Shown here one piece after another: positions 55,641 through 64,000 of a stretch of 64,000 nucleotides of DNA. Position 1 is the first letter of the stretch. Every line of letters begins with the position of its first letter. The position numbers and the translations under genes were made by a program. Below the pieces are notes generated by a model. It saw only the letters and a list, made by a program, of their open reading frames with translations. It had not been told where the DNA came from and ran no database searches. Origin of the DNA: Palaemon carinicauda (Eukaryota > Arthropoda > Malacostraca > Decapoda > Palaemonidae); assembly GCF_036898095.1 (NCBI RefSeq), contig NC_090751.1, positions 54,367,257 through 54,431,256 on the forward strand, read 5' to 3'.

Positions 55641-55644
55641 TTTG

Positions 55645-56260
55645 TCCCCCCAGATGCTGAAGCCTTGATGAGGATGGGGGGCTTAGGGATTAGCAGCTGG
55701 GCTCTAATGAACAGTGGGAACTACTTCCCATTGGACCTCGGTGCCCAGCTGTCGATCCAACTAAATCAGTCAGCACTTTCTCTTTTACTTTTGATTATTT
55801 CTTTTTTCTCCCATCTCTTCCTTTTGGGCTCGATATTGTTGACGACTTTGGCATGTTCAATTTTACTTTGGATGCTGCTTTGGATTTGGCAGAGTGTGGG
55901 ATGGACTGCATTCCATCTCAACCTGTGCCAATTTAGACGCCATCACCCTCTGGCAGACCAAGTCTGTTAAGAGTCGGGCTCCAGTGATCCGGTTTTAAGT
56001 TGCCCTATATTTGCGGGTAATGGGTGACGCCAGGCATTGGAGTCGACGGTGGGAGGGGCTAACTACCCCCACTGACCAGTGTACGCCCACCTTAAGAGAG
56101 GCAGCCCCTCTCTAATAGAGGACTGGTCCCCGCTGAAGCCTCTTCTCGTGTTGGGCCACATGGGATAGGAGGACTGACATCCTCCGATAAGAGGTGGATA
56201 ACGCGGCTTGCTCACAACAAAAAAACCCACCCCTCTGTTGACGACCTGGAAAATACAAAC
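55645..56260 (+). promoter_or_regulatory. 5' UTR / presumed internal promoter of the I-like LINE
   Basis: Begins tccccccagatgctgaag right after the target duplication. LINEs of this type carry a pol II promoter in the 5' UTR, but no specific element is identified here. Several GC-rich hairpin-like blocks (gaggcagcccctctc, ggatgtcagtcctcc on the complement) lie before ORF1. The open frame at 55665-55970 shows no domain. Confidence 0.4.
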
Positions 56261-57817
56261 ATGGACCTCGGTACAGACAGCTCCAACTCGGGTTCTAACA
56301 TTGTAACGTTAGAACCTTATTCACGTCATGTGAATAATAAAACGCTCGAGAAGAAGAGAGAGAGAGTGAAAAATGATGACAGTACAGAAAGATATAGAAA
56401 AGTAGAAGTATTACCTGGTCACTATGAAGTAGTGAATTATGAAAAAATTTTTATCTTGGAATTTGAAAACGGAAGAAATGAGCGTATAAATGTTTTTAAA
56501 GCTAATAGGGAAATAGTTACTTTATGTGGAGGGCAGCCAAAAATTTTACCCCAGGGAAATGGAAGTCTCTTGATAGAGACACTGTCCCCATTACAAGGTG
56601 AAAGGTTAAAAACACTTACAACATTGAATAGTCATAGCGTAAAATGCGTTTCGCACCCTACTTTCAACCAGAGTAGAGGTGTGATATATGCTCCAGAATT
56701 GTTGGATATAGAGGAAAAAGAAATAGAGGATGAACTGAAAAATCAAGGAGTAGTTAAAGTAGTCAGAATGAGAAAGAGAGTTGGAGAACAACGTATCCCT
56801 CTTGCTACTCTGATTATAACATTTGATCAATGCCGATTACCAAATGTTATAAAAGCTGGTTGGCTATCTTTGAAGGTAAAACCATATATCCCATCACCAT
56901 TGTGATGTTATCATTGCCAAATGTATGGCCATTTAAGCCAGAAATGTAAAGAAAAACTAAACAATAAGCCAGCTATTTGTGCCAACTGTGGAAAAAGTAG
57001 TCATGGAGTATGTATAGAAAACCCTAATTGCATACATTGTGGGGAAGCACACCCAGCTACATCTAAAAGCTGTGTAAAGTTTATTTTTGAAAAAGAAATC
57101 CAGGCCATTAGGACCATGGAAAGGGTTACTTTTAAAGAGGCTCGTAAAAGAGCTCTTGAAAAGCAAATAAGACCAGGGCAACCTTTTTCAATGGTTCTGA
57201 AGAAAAACTTGCCAAACCACACAGACGAAAATTATATTTCTACTTCTAAGATAAAGAAACAAATGAAAGTAGTTAAAGAGGTTGAAAGTCCCATCGAAAA
57301 TCTATATCCAGAAATTGTAGAAAAATCAAAACGGATACTTAAAGATCTGAAAATTATTCAAAAGCCAACTACTCCGATTTTAAACAATAGTACAAACCTC
57401 TCACAGGCCGTTTCCTTGCGTGATCTGATGGAGGTTGCACTTGAAACCAATTTACCTGGTGAACCCGTAGTGGGGAAGGTGCAAAAACCTGACAGATCAC
57501 AACCTTTTAATCGAAAAAGAGAGAGACCTCCCTCCCTCTCGCCTCCTACCATAAGAAACATTAAAGTCACGACTTCCAATAAATATGATATCTTGTCTGC
57601 TGATGTTTCTGAACAACTAGAAGGTAAATTGAACCAATCAGAAATTCAAGTTGAGGTCCACCATCCTCCTCAACAATTAGATCAAAAGGACACAAAGAAA
57701 AAGAGAAACACAAAACCCACTATATCAAGATCCTCTCTAGAGTTACCTCCGGGAAATATTGTTAGATCAAATATTGCCAATGGGAAGACTTCATCTAAGG
57801 TGTCTTCCAAAAAATAA
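56261..57817 (+). pseudogene. LINE ORF1 (gag-like, CCHC zinc knuckles), one nonsense codon
   Basis: One frame of about 518 codons from MDLGTDSSNSGSN to VSSKK, interrupted only by TGA at 56903-56905 in a position where relatives have Arg before the first knuckle (PSPL-stop-CYHCQMYGHLSQKC). Knuckles: CYHCQMYGHLSQKC (C-x2-C-x4-H-x4-C), CANCGKSSHGVC and CIHCGEAHPATSKSC. An RNA-recognition-like N-terminal half (LPGHYEVVNYEKIFILEFEN) precedes, and a charged C-terminus follows. The protein would bind LINE RNA into a ribonucleoprotein. CGA-to-TGA is a likely deamination change. Confidence 0.8.
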
Positions 57818-59764
57818 ACCATAGTTTTTTCCTCCATTCTGCAATGGAATTGCCAGGGTTTAAGGGCGAAATATGAACAACTTAAGCTCCTCATACGTGA
57901 GCACTCCCCTATAACAGTATGTCTACAAGAAAGCAAGCTCGATGCTAATACTCCTTGTCCCAGAGAGTATGTTAGCTATAGGACACCATATGATCAACGA
58001 GCAGGGAGCCATGGGGGAAGTCTTATATACGTTCGTCGAGATGTTCCCCAAATATCTTTGTCTATCTGTACCCCTCTGCAGGCAGTGGCTGTACAGATTG
58101 ATATAGGGAGAAAATACACAATCTGTTCTCTTTACTTGCCTCCAAATGATAACATCTCATATGATATAGTAGAGGTGATTAAACAACTCCCACAACCCTT
58201 TCTCTTACTAGGAGATCTTAATAGTAGACATCCTTTATGGGGTGATGTTTTAGCAAATGCAAGGGGTAATATATCGTCAATTTTGGAGAATGAAGATGTC
58301 GGACTCCTCAATACAGGAGAGCCCACACATTTTAATGTACAGACAGGTACCTTGTCCTGCATTGACCTATCAGTTGCAAGCTCTAACTGTCTTCTCGATT
58401 TTAATTGGAGAACATTAGATGATTGGCATACTAGTGATCATGCACCAATCATTATAAACACTAACAATGGTCCACCTTTACAAAGATCGCCTCGATGGAA
58501 TCTTGATAAGGCGGACTGGAATAGATTTCGGGAGTTAAGTGAAATTGAAGGAAATGCAGAACAGTTTGAAAGTGTTGATGATGCCATAGACTTACTTAAT
58601 GGAGCTCTTCACACAGCAGGAGTGAATTCCATTCCCAAAACAACTGGGATATTCAGACGACGACCAGTCCCCTGGTGGTCATCAGAACTAACTGCCCTGC
58701 ACAGAGCCACAAGAAAGTCTTTAACTCGATTGCGCATGCGCCGTAATGAGGAGAATTTAGTCATATACAAGAAATGTAGAGCACTGTTCCGCCGTGCCAT
58801 GAAAGAAGCTAGGCGCCAGTCTTGGATGTCATTTGTTTCCTCCATTAACAGTAGAACACCAACATCATCTGTGTGGAGGAAAGTCAAAAAGATAGCAGGC
58901 AAATTCACCCCAAACCCACCACCAGTGTTAAAGATAAATGGCCAGTATATGACTGGAGCAACCGAAGTTAGCAATGCCCTGGCTGACCATTTCTCAAATG
59001 TATCGTGCAAGTGTCAAGCAGCTCCTGGTCACCAGTATAGGAGCATTGAAGAAAAGAAAGTTTTAAACTTCGCAACAAGAAAGCAAGAGTCATACAATTC
59101 TCCTTTTACTGAAAGAGAATTTGATTCTGCTCTTGCTACTTGTAACGATACAGCCCCTGGACCCGATGGAATTCCATATGCAATGATTAAACATGTACCT
59201 TTTAATACAAAGTTATTTATTTTAAGCATTTTTAATAGAATATGGCATGATCATAGTTATCCAAGTGTTTGGGAACTAGCCATTATTTTAGCCTTTTTAA
59301 AACCCGGTAAGGACAAGTTTTTAGCCGCAAACTACCGACCTATTGCATTGACATCTTGTTTATGTAAAATCATGGAGAAGATGGTTAATGCAAGACTGAT
59401 TTGGTACCTTGAAAAGAAGAATATTTTATCACCCATTCAATGTGGATTCAGGAAAATGCTCTCAGCGACTGATGTGCTGATACAACTTGAGTCCTCCATT
59501 TGTGAAGCCTTTGCCTCCAAACAGCACCATGTGACAGTCTTTTTTGATCTTGAAAAGGCGTATGATACCACATGGAGATATGGTATACTTAAAAGAATCC
59601 ATGAGTGCGGATTGAGAGGTGAGCTACCACTATTCATCCAGTCATTTCTTTCACATAGAGTTTTCCAAGTGAGAGTTGGGGAAGCTCTATCACAGAGTAA
59701 ATACCAGGAAGGAGTTCCTCAGGGGAGTGTGCTGAGTGTAACCCCTTTTTGCACTAGCAATTAA
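57818..59764 (+). pseudogene. LINE ORF2 part 1: endonuclease and N-terminal RT
   Basis: Open immediately after the ORF1 stop, in the same frame, with no ATG near its start. The endonuclease begins ILQWNCQGLRAKYEQLK and has VCLQESKLD (catalytic Glu), LLLGDLNSRHPLWG and WHTSDHAPI (Asp-His). RT starts with TAPGPDGIPYAMIKHV, NYRPIALTSCLCKIMEKMVN, QCGFRKMLSATDVLIQLESS, FFDLEKAYDTTW and EGVPQGSVLSV. At the C-run 59742-59745 one extra base shifts the frame, giving a false end at 59764. Function: target nicking and reverse transcription. Confidence 0.85.
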
Positions 59765-60632
59765 TGGGATATCCTCTGTCATTCCCCGGGATGTTCTCGC
59801 AACATTATTTGTGGATGATCTCTCCATATCATTTGCTGGGGCCAGAATGGCAATGGTTGAGAGAAAAATCCAACTCTCTATTGATAAAATTATCAATTGG
59901 GCCGATATGAATGGATTTAAGTTCTCAACAAGTAAAACTACAATTGTCCATTTCTGTCGTATACGGGGAGTACATCCAGACCCGGATATATACATCAAAG
60001 GTCAACGGATACCATGTGCAAGTGAAGCTAAATATTTAGGGTTGATATTTGATTGTAGGCTTACATGGGTTTCTCACTTGAAAGCATTAAAAGCTAAATG
60101 TGTTGAAGCTATGAATCTTTTAAAAGTATTGTCCCATACATCATGGGGGGCAGACCGCAATACAATTTTAAAATTATACAAGGCCTTGATATTTTCCAAA
60201 ATTAGTTATGGATGCGAAATATACTCCTCAGCAACCCCAAGCCGGTTAAAAATACTAGATTCAATACATCATGCTAGCATTAGATTGTCCACAGGAGCCT
60301 TTAGAACCTCCCCTATCACAAGTCTCCTTGTTGATGCTGGGGAGTTGCCTCTGGACCTTTACCGAATGTCCTCTATTATTCGGTATTGGTTTAGATTGCA
60401 AAGACTCCCTAATTCTTCAGCCTTTCAGACTGCAAGCCTTGTAAGGCACTCAACCTACTTTGAGTTGCACCCAAAATCTCCTCAACCTTTTGGGTTTCGG
60501 GTTAAACAATTATTAAATAATCTGGATATAATTAGAAAAAGGTGCTTCCATTCAAGGTATCATCAACGCCTCCATGGAAATTACCTGACATATGTTTTTG
60601 TAGATACTTTATTGGAGTTAAGAAGAATATGA
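59750..60632 (+). pseudogene. LINE ORF2 part 2: RT palm and thumb
   Basis: After the +1 shift, LFALAINGISSV then LFVDDLSISF (59805-59832; catalytic Asp pair) and GFKFSTSKTTIVHF, YLGLIFDCRLTWVSHLKALK, ISYGCEIYSSATPSRLK. The YLGL and thumb region agree with I/Jockey-type RT. The frame meets stops at 60630 and 60639 before RNase H. Confidence 0.8.
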
Positions 60633-60689
60633 CTGACTTAGAATCTAGGTCTCTTTTTATGGAACATGTTGAAGAACAGAGGATCGACT

Positions 60690-61209
60690 TTTATATATAC
60701 TGATGGCTCCAGATCTGATGCTGGCGTTGGATTCGGAGTACATAGTAATGATTTTAATTGTAGAGGTGTACTTCCTCTTAACAGCTTCCATATTTACTGC
60801 CGAACTGTATGGCATATTAACCGCTATTGAGAAAATAGCTTTGGAAAAGGAGGGTAATTTTACAATTTTTAGTGATGCAAGGAGTGTTCTTCAAGCTTTA
60901 GAAGTTTTTAATTCTAGTAACCCTCTAGTTTTAAAGATTTTAGAATGGCTTTTTATTATTGGACGGAAAGGTATAACAGTTCGATTTTGTTGGGTTCCAG
61001 CACATGTAGGTGTGTCTGGGAATGAGAAGGCAGATTTACTGGCGAAGAATGCGGCATCCGAGTTGCTACCAAGGAGGTATCCCATTCCGTGTAACGATTT
61101 CCTACCTTACATCAAGAAATTGGTTTGTGATAAATGGCAACAGCACTGGGATAGTCAAGATGGCAATAAAATGAGGGAAGTAACATATCATATCACCTTG
61201 GAGGTATAA
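60690..61209 (+). pseudogene. LINE ORF2 part 3: RNase H
   Basis: FIYTDGSRSDAGVGFG (first Asp, 60702-60704) in one frame; after a single-base change near 60780, TASIFTAELYGILTAIEKI (Glu), TIFSDARSVLQAL (Asp), RFCWVPAHVGVSGNEKADLL (Asp). All four RNase H acidic positions are readable. RNase H is diagnostic of the I group and a few others. The frame ends at 61209. Confidence 0.8.
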
Positions 61210-61210
61210 C

Positions 61211-61516
61211 ATGTTACCCCGAAAATGGGAGACGACTCTTTGTCGTCTCCGTATTGGTCACACACGGTTGACACACGAGTTTCTGCTGAAGGGCCTACAC
61301 CAACCGTATTGTGAGGACTGTTTAGTACCTTTAACAGTGAGGCATTTGTTGACCGAATGCCCTAATTTTACTAACTTAAGAAATAGATATCTGTTTGAGG
61401 CTCGAGGTGAGGATGGCGGGTTTATCCTCGCCAAGATTCTTGGACATGATGTGTCTTACTATGCGAGCGGAATTTTTAGATTTATTTCAGAAGCAGGTCT
61501 TCTGAAAACTATTTAA
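61211..61516 (+). pseudogene. LINE ORF2 part 4: C-terminal zinc-binding segment
   Basis: LCRLRIGHTRLTHEFLLKG, then YCEDCLVPLTVRHLLTECPN (C-x2-C-x7-H-x4-C), the usual tail of I/Jockey/R1-type pol proteins. A frame change separates it from RNase H. Confidence 0.8.
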
Positions 61517-61646
61517 CTATTGTAATGGCGTCTTAATTTTTATGGTTTTAATCGAATTCTCTTTTAATTTTCATATACAGTAAATGGTATCGGCGTCAAT
61601 GACCTTAGATGTCAGGATGCCAGAAAACTTTCAATCAATCAATCAA
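61517..61646 (+). other. LINE 3' UTR and (AATC)n tail
   Basis: Ends ggatgccagaaaactttc then AATC repeats. The same tail, severely truncated, is found at 5361-5390. Confidence 0.7.
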
Positions 61647-61699
61647 TCAGAGGTTTGCCTCCAGGTGTGAGAACTTTCCTTTCTGTGGGAGAGTCTCTA

Positions 61700-62715
61700 C
61701 AACAACCCTTGAGGATGTTCACGAACACGAGCTACCCTCTCATGATCAGGAACGAGACGCTCACGATCGTGAGCTATAAGCCCGCTATATTAGGCTAGAT
61801 GCTCGCGTTCAAGAGCTATAGGCTCGCGATCACGAGCTGTAAGCTTCTGATCACGAGATAAACACTCACTCACGATCATGAGCAGGACACTCACAATCGC
61901 GAGCTAGATCCTCACGAGCTACAAGCTAAAGATCAAGAGCTTATAAGGTCACGATCACTAGATATACTCTCACGATCAAGAGCTAGATGCTCATGATAAC
62001 AAGCATGAGCTAGGCGCTCATGATAACGAGCACAAGCCAGACGATCATGATCACGAATTAGACGTTCATGATTAGGCTAGCAGTCATGTTCAAATGCTAA
62101 ACACTAAACGCTCACGATTACGAGCTAAACGCCCACAATCAGAGGCTAAACCCTCATGATCATTAGCTAAACCCTCACGATCACAAGCTGCACGCTCACA
62201 GTCACAAGCTTCACGATCACAAGCTACACGCTCACGGTCACGAGCTGCACGCTCACGGTCACGAGCTGCACGCTCACAGTCACAAACTAAACGGTCAGGA
62301 TCACGAGCTAGAAGCTCAGTCATGAGTTAGACACAAACAATCACGAGCTAGACACTCACAATCATGAGCTAGATGCTCACGATCAAAAGCTAGACGCTCA
62401 TGAGGTGGACGATCACGAGCTCGAGCCTCACGATTGCGAGCTAGATACTTACGATCACGATCTAGACACTCATGAGCTAAACGCTCACAAGCACGAGCTC
62501 GAGGTGCTTATGATCACGAGCTAGACACTCGATCACGAGCTAGATGCTCACTATCAGAAATTAGACGCTAACGCTCATGAATTAGGTGCTCGCACTCACG
62601 AGCGAGCTGCTCACGCTTACGCTTTCCTGCGAAATGCTCACGCTCATGAGTGATTCGCTCTCGCTCTATTGCGCGGCGCTTGCACTCATGAATGAGACAC
62701 TCGCTCTCGTGTAAG
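61700..62715 (+). repeat. DIRS-F degenerate minisatellite
   Basis: Irregular units around cacgatcacgagctagacgct, about 18-30 bp, strongly diverged between copies. A similar array (ctcatgctcacgagcaagacg) continues at 63204-63290 after the LTR. It occupies the same relative place as the gag-half arrays of DIRS-B, C and E. Confidence 0.8.
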
Positions 62716-62720
62716 GTGCT

Positions 62721-63203
62721 TGTTATGTATTTTGTACTTTAATACTATATGCACTACGGGTATTAAGAGTAATGTTCCACAGTATTGCATTGATAGAACA
62801 TGTTTAGACATACAGAATAAGTGTAGTAGCGTATGGTATGAAAGATTTAATCATTAATCAATTGTCCTAAAGTTAGGATTTGATTCTTCTTTTGTATTAC
62901 ATTAGGATTCAATCTTTTGTAGAGTGATGCTCACTTGTTATTTTTGTATTGTTGTTTACGAGTTTTGTTTACATATTCTCACTGGAAACTTACATGTTGT
63001 TATAGGAGATCTGAGATGTAAGCCTGAGAGAAATTAAACGTATTTTGATAAGAAGTCTCTGATTCTATCTCACCTACACGGAAGACAAGTCGGCAAAGAT
63101 GCTGGGATAGGAACATTCTCAACAAACTAACAAGTTAACTTATTATTCCAGTTGAGTGAGCTGATACCAAGTACAGTAAGTGTGATGTAGGCCAAACATC
63201 ACA
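62721..63203. mobile_element. Probable solo LTR (about 483 bp)
   Basis: AT-rich segment of different composition interrupting the minisatellite, starting TGTTATG and ending CATCACA, with flanking pentamers gtgct (62716-62720) and gcgct (63204-63208) that differ at one base. TG...CA ends and a 5-bp duplication fit an LTR retrotransposon of the Gypsy or BEL/Pao type. No internal genes, so it would be a solo LTR. Orientation not determined. Confidence 0.5.
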
Positions 63204-63291
63204 GCGCTCATGCTCACGAGCAAGACGCTCATGCTCTCGTGCATGACGCTCACACTCTCGTGCGGGGCTCTCCCGTGTAAAGCACTCAAGT

Positions 63292-64000
63292 CTATTTTGC
63301 TAGTCTTAAATCAAGGTAGGGGGAGAAGTGCCGACTTATCGGAATATGCCAATAGGTGTCTGTAAAATCAATGGAGATGGTGTAGGCCCCTTGTGGTTTT
63401 AGGGTCCGTATTTGCGAGATAGTCAGCATTTGGAACTTGTCGTTCAGAATGACTTTGTTTAGTGGGGACAAGTCCAGAATAGTTCGAAGAGTGTTCGAAT
63501 CTCTCTTGGGCATGCATAATAGCCTCCCTGGAAAGTTCGTGGATTTTGTGCAACAGATGACTCCCTGCCAGAGAAGATCCTGTACATAATCCTCCAAGAA
63601 TGAGGTTGTGGGTTGGAAGAACCTCTTGAACTGGGATGGTTTCTGTCTCCATTTCCAACCTGGTCTTTTTGAGACTGTGCTGTGAGTCCAGGGATCAAAC
63701 TCCCTTCAGTCCCTGAACAAGTAAATTCGTCCCCCTACCAGGAACTCCTCGGATTTGTGAAGGACCTGCGTCTTTAAGCGCCTTGCCTCTACTTCCTCGG
63801 CCTCTAGGCTGACCGCCCTTTCCAGACCTTTCCCTGCCACTAGCGCTCTTCTTTTGAGCTCTGTCAGGGTGAAATGTAATGGGGGCTCTCTCACACTGGA
63901 TTGAAGGTGGGAGACTGATACATACTGCTGGGGAACTGTGTACACAGTCTGAGGGATGACGGCAACTGAGACTGTTGGGAAAGGAAAAGATTTCCTTCCC
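63292..64000 (-). pseudogene. Reverse transcriptase N-terminal part of a DIRS-like or Gypsy-like element
   Basis: Reading leftward from 64000: a proline/charged region, GGRIYLFRD, WKWRQKPSQFKRFFQPTTSF (about 63600-63660), then 63597-63292 with EDYVQDLLWQGVICCTKS, GRLLCMPKRDSNTLRTILDL, SPLNKVILNDKFQMLTISQI and YTISIDFTDTYWHIPISRHF. The VPKRDS-LR-ILDLS-LN and SIDLTDAYWH-PI blocks are RT fingers and first Asp motif (here D-F-T-D-T-Y). Frames shift at least twice. The element is cut at 63292 by the minisatellite, before the YLDD box. Related decapod sequences are usually DIRS-type, which I cannot prove here. Confidence 0.55.

Larger units (their letters stand above)
55645..61646 (+). mobile_element. 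Full-length I-like LINE with 11-bp target-site duplication
   Basis: About 6.0 kb flanked by tcagaggtttg at 55634-55644 and 61647-61657. Contents: 5' UTR (55645-56260), ORF1 with zinc knuckles, ORF2 with endonuclease, RT, RNase H and a C-terminal CCHC, and a 3' UTR ending in (AATC)n. RNase H plus three knuckles and the layout suggest the I/Nimb group, although clade placement needs a tree. Lesions: one stop in ORF1, a frameshift in RT, stops and a frameshift around RNase H, and one near 61205. A complete insertion that has since decayed moderately, inside DIRS-F. Confidence 0.85.
53335..63290 (+). mobile_element. DIRS-F: DIRS-like element fragment, split by a LINE and an LTR
   Basis: The left end ttatttgttcccatacttacaaacc, then cagccattag, ggtaggcagggggtggc and a pyrimidine-rich leader, correspond to the DIRS-B/D left terminus. 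Gag-like sequence follows (53640-54529 and, after the gap, 55030-55644), then a minisatellite at 61700-62715 and 63204-63290. The I-like LINE (55645-61646) and the LTR (62721-63203) are insertions. No DIRS-F RT or recombinase is seen on this strand. Confidence 0.55.

Noticed and set aside
61700..62715. Possible CRISPR array
   Set aside because: Repeat and spacer are not distinguishable; it is a degenerate minisatellite in a eukaryotic retroelement.
48000..64000. Thiolase exon 4 (GGTE-M motif region)
   Set aside because: Scanned the plus strand for the expected motif and found none; the exon probably lies beyond the window.

Overview
The window looks like intron-dominated nuclear DNA of an arthropod, most likely a decapod crustacean. 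This is an inference from the large AT/ATT/GA microsatellites, the crowd of tyrosine-recombinase (DIRS-like) retroelements, the RTE-, I- and CR1/Jockey-like LINE remains, and a fatty-acid thiolase gene with very large introns. There is no prokaryotic gene organisation, no CRISPR array and no operon. Two blocks of exactly 500 N (25291-25790, 54530-55029) are assembly gaps.

The only host gene I can support is a mitochondrial 3-ketoacyl-CoA thiolase (ACAA2-like) on the + strand. Its first three coding exons are 7947-7965, 34538-34704 and 47777-47908. Splice sites and phases agree, giving 106 codons that end just past the nucleophilic-cysteine motif RLCGSGFQS. Introns 1 and 2 are 26.6 kb and 13.1 kb, and intron 3 runs beyond the window.

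Layout. 1-7.8 kb (5' flank): old LINE fragments, an RTE-like reverse transcriptase fossil, a broken hAT transposase and two opposed copies of a non-autonomous retroposon with a (TAA)n tail. 8-34.5 kb (intron 1): a zinc-ribbon-like ORF with a poly-A tail, then a DIRS cluster. DIRS-A (11235-17728) is nearly intact, with identical 152-bp inverted terminal repeats. DIRS-B (17737 to the gap) is decayed and carries a 5S rRNA-derived insert. DIRS-C (25791-33138) is folded back on itself and contains a 1107-bp triplicate. 34.5-47.8 kb (intron 2): a Russian-doll nest, DIRS-D containing DIRS-E containing a pogo/Tigger-like DNA transposon. 48-64 kb (intron 3): an RTE fragment, a TAA-tailed LINE on the minus strand, then DIRS-F interrupted by a full-length 6.0-kb I-like LINE with an 11-bp target duplication and by a probable solo LTR, ending in a minus-strand retroelement RT.

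How parts relate: the ATT microsatellites are the 3' tails of one LINE family and of a shorter retroposon that appears to borrow its machinery. Several DIRS copies carry their own copy-specific minisatellite in the gag half. The most unusual signals are the 5S-derived insert, the foldback/triplication in DIRS-C, the three-level nest, and the single-UAA, same-frame ORF1/ORF2 junction of the I-like LINE.
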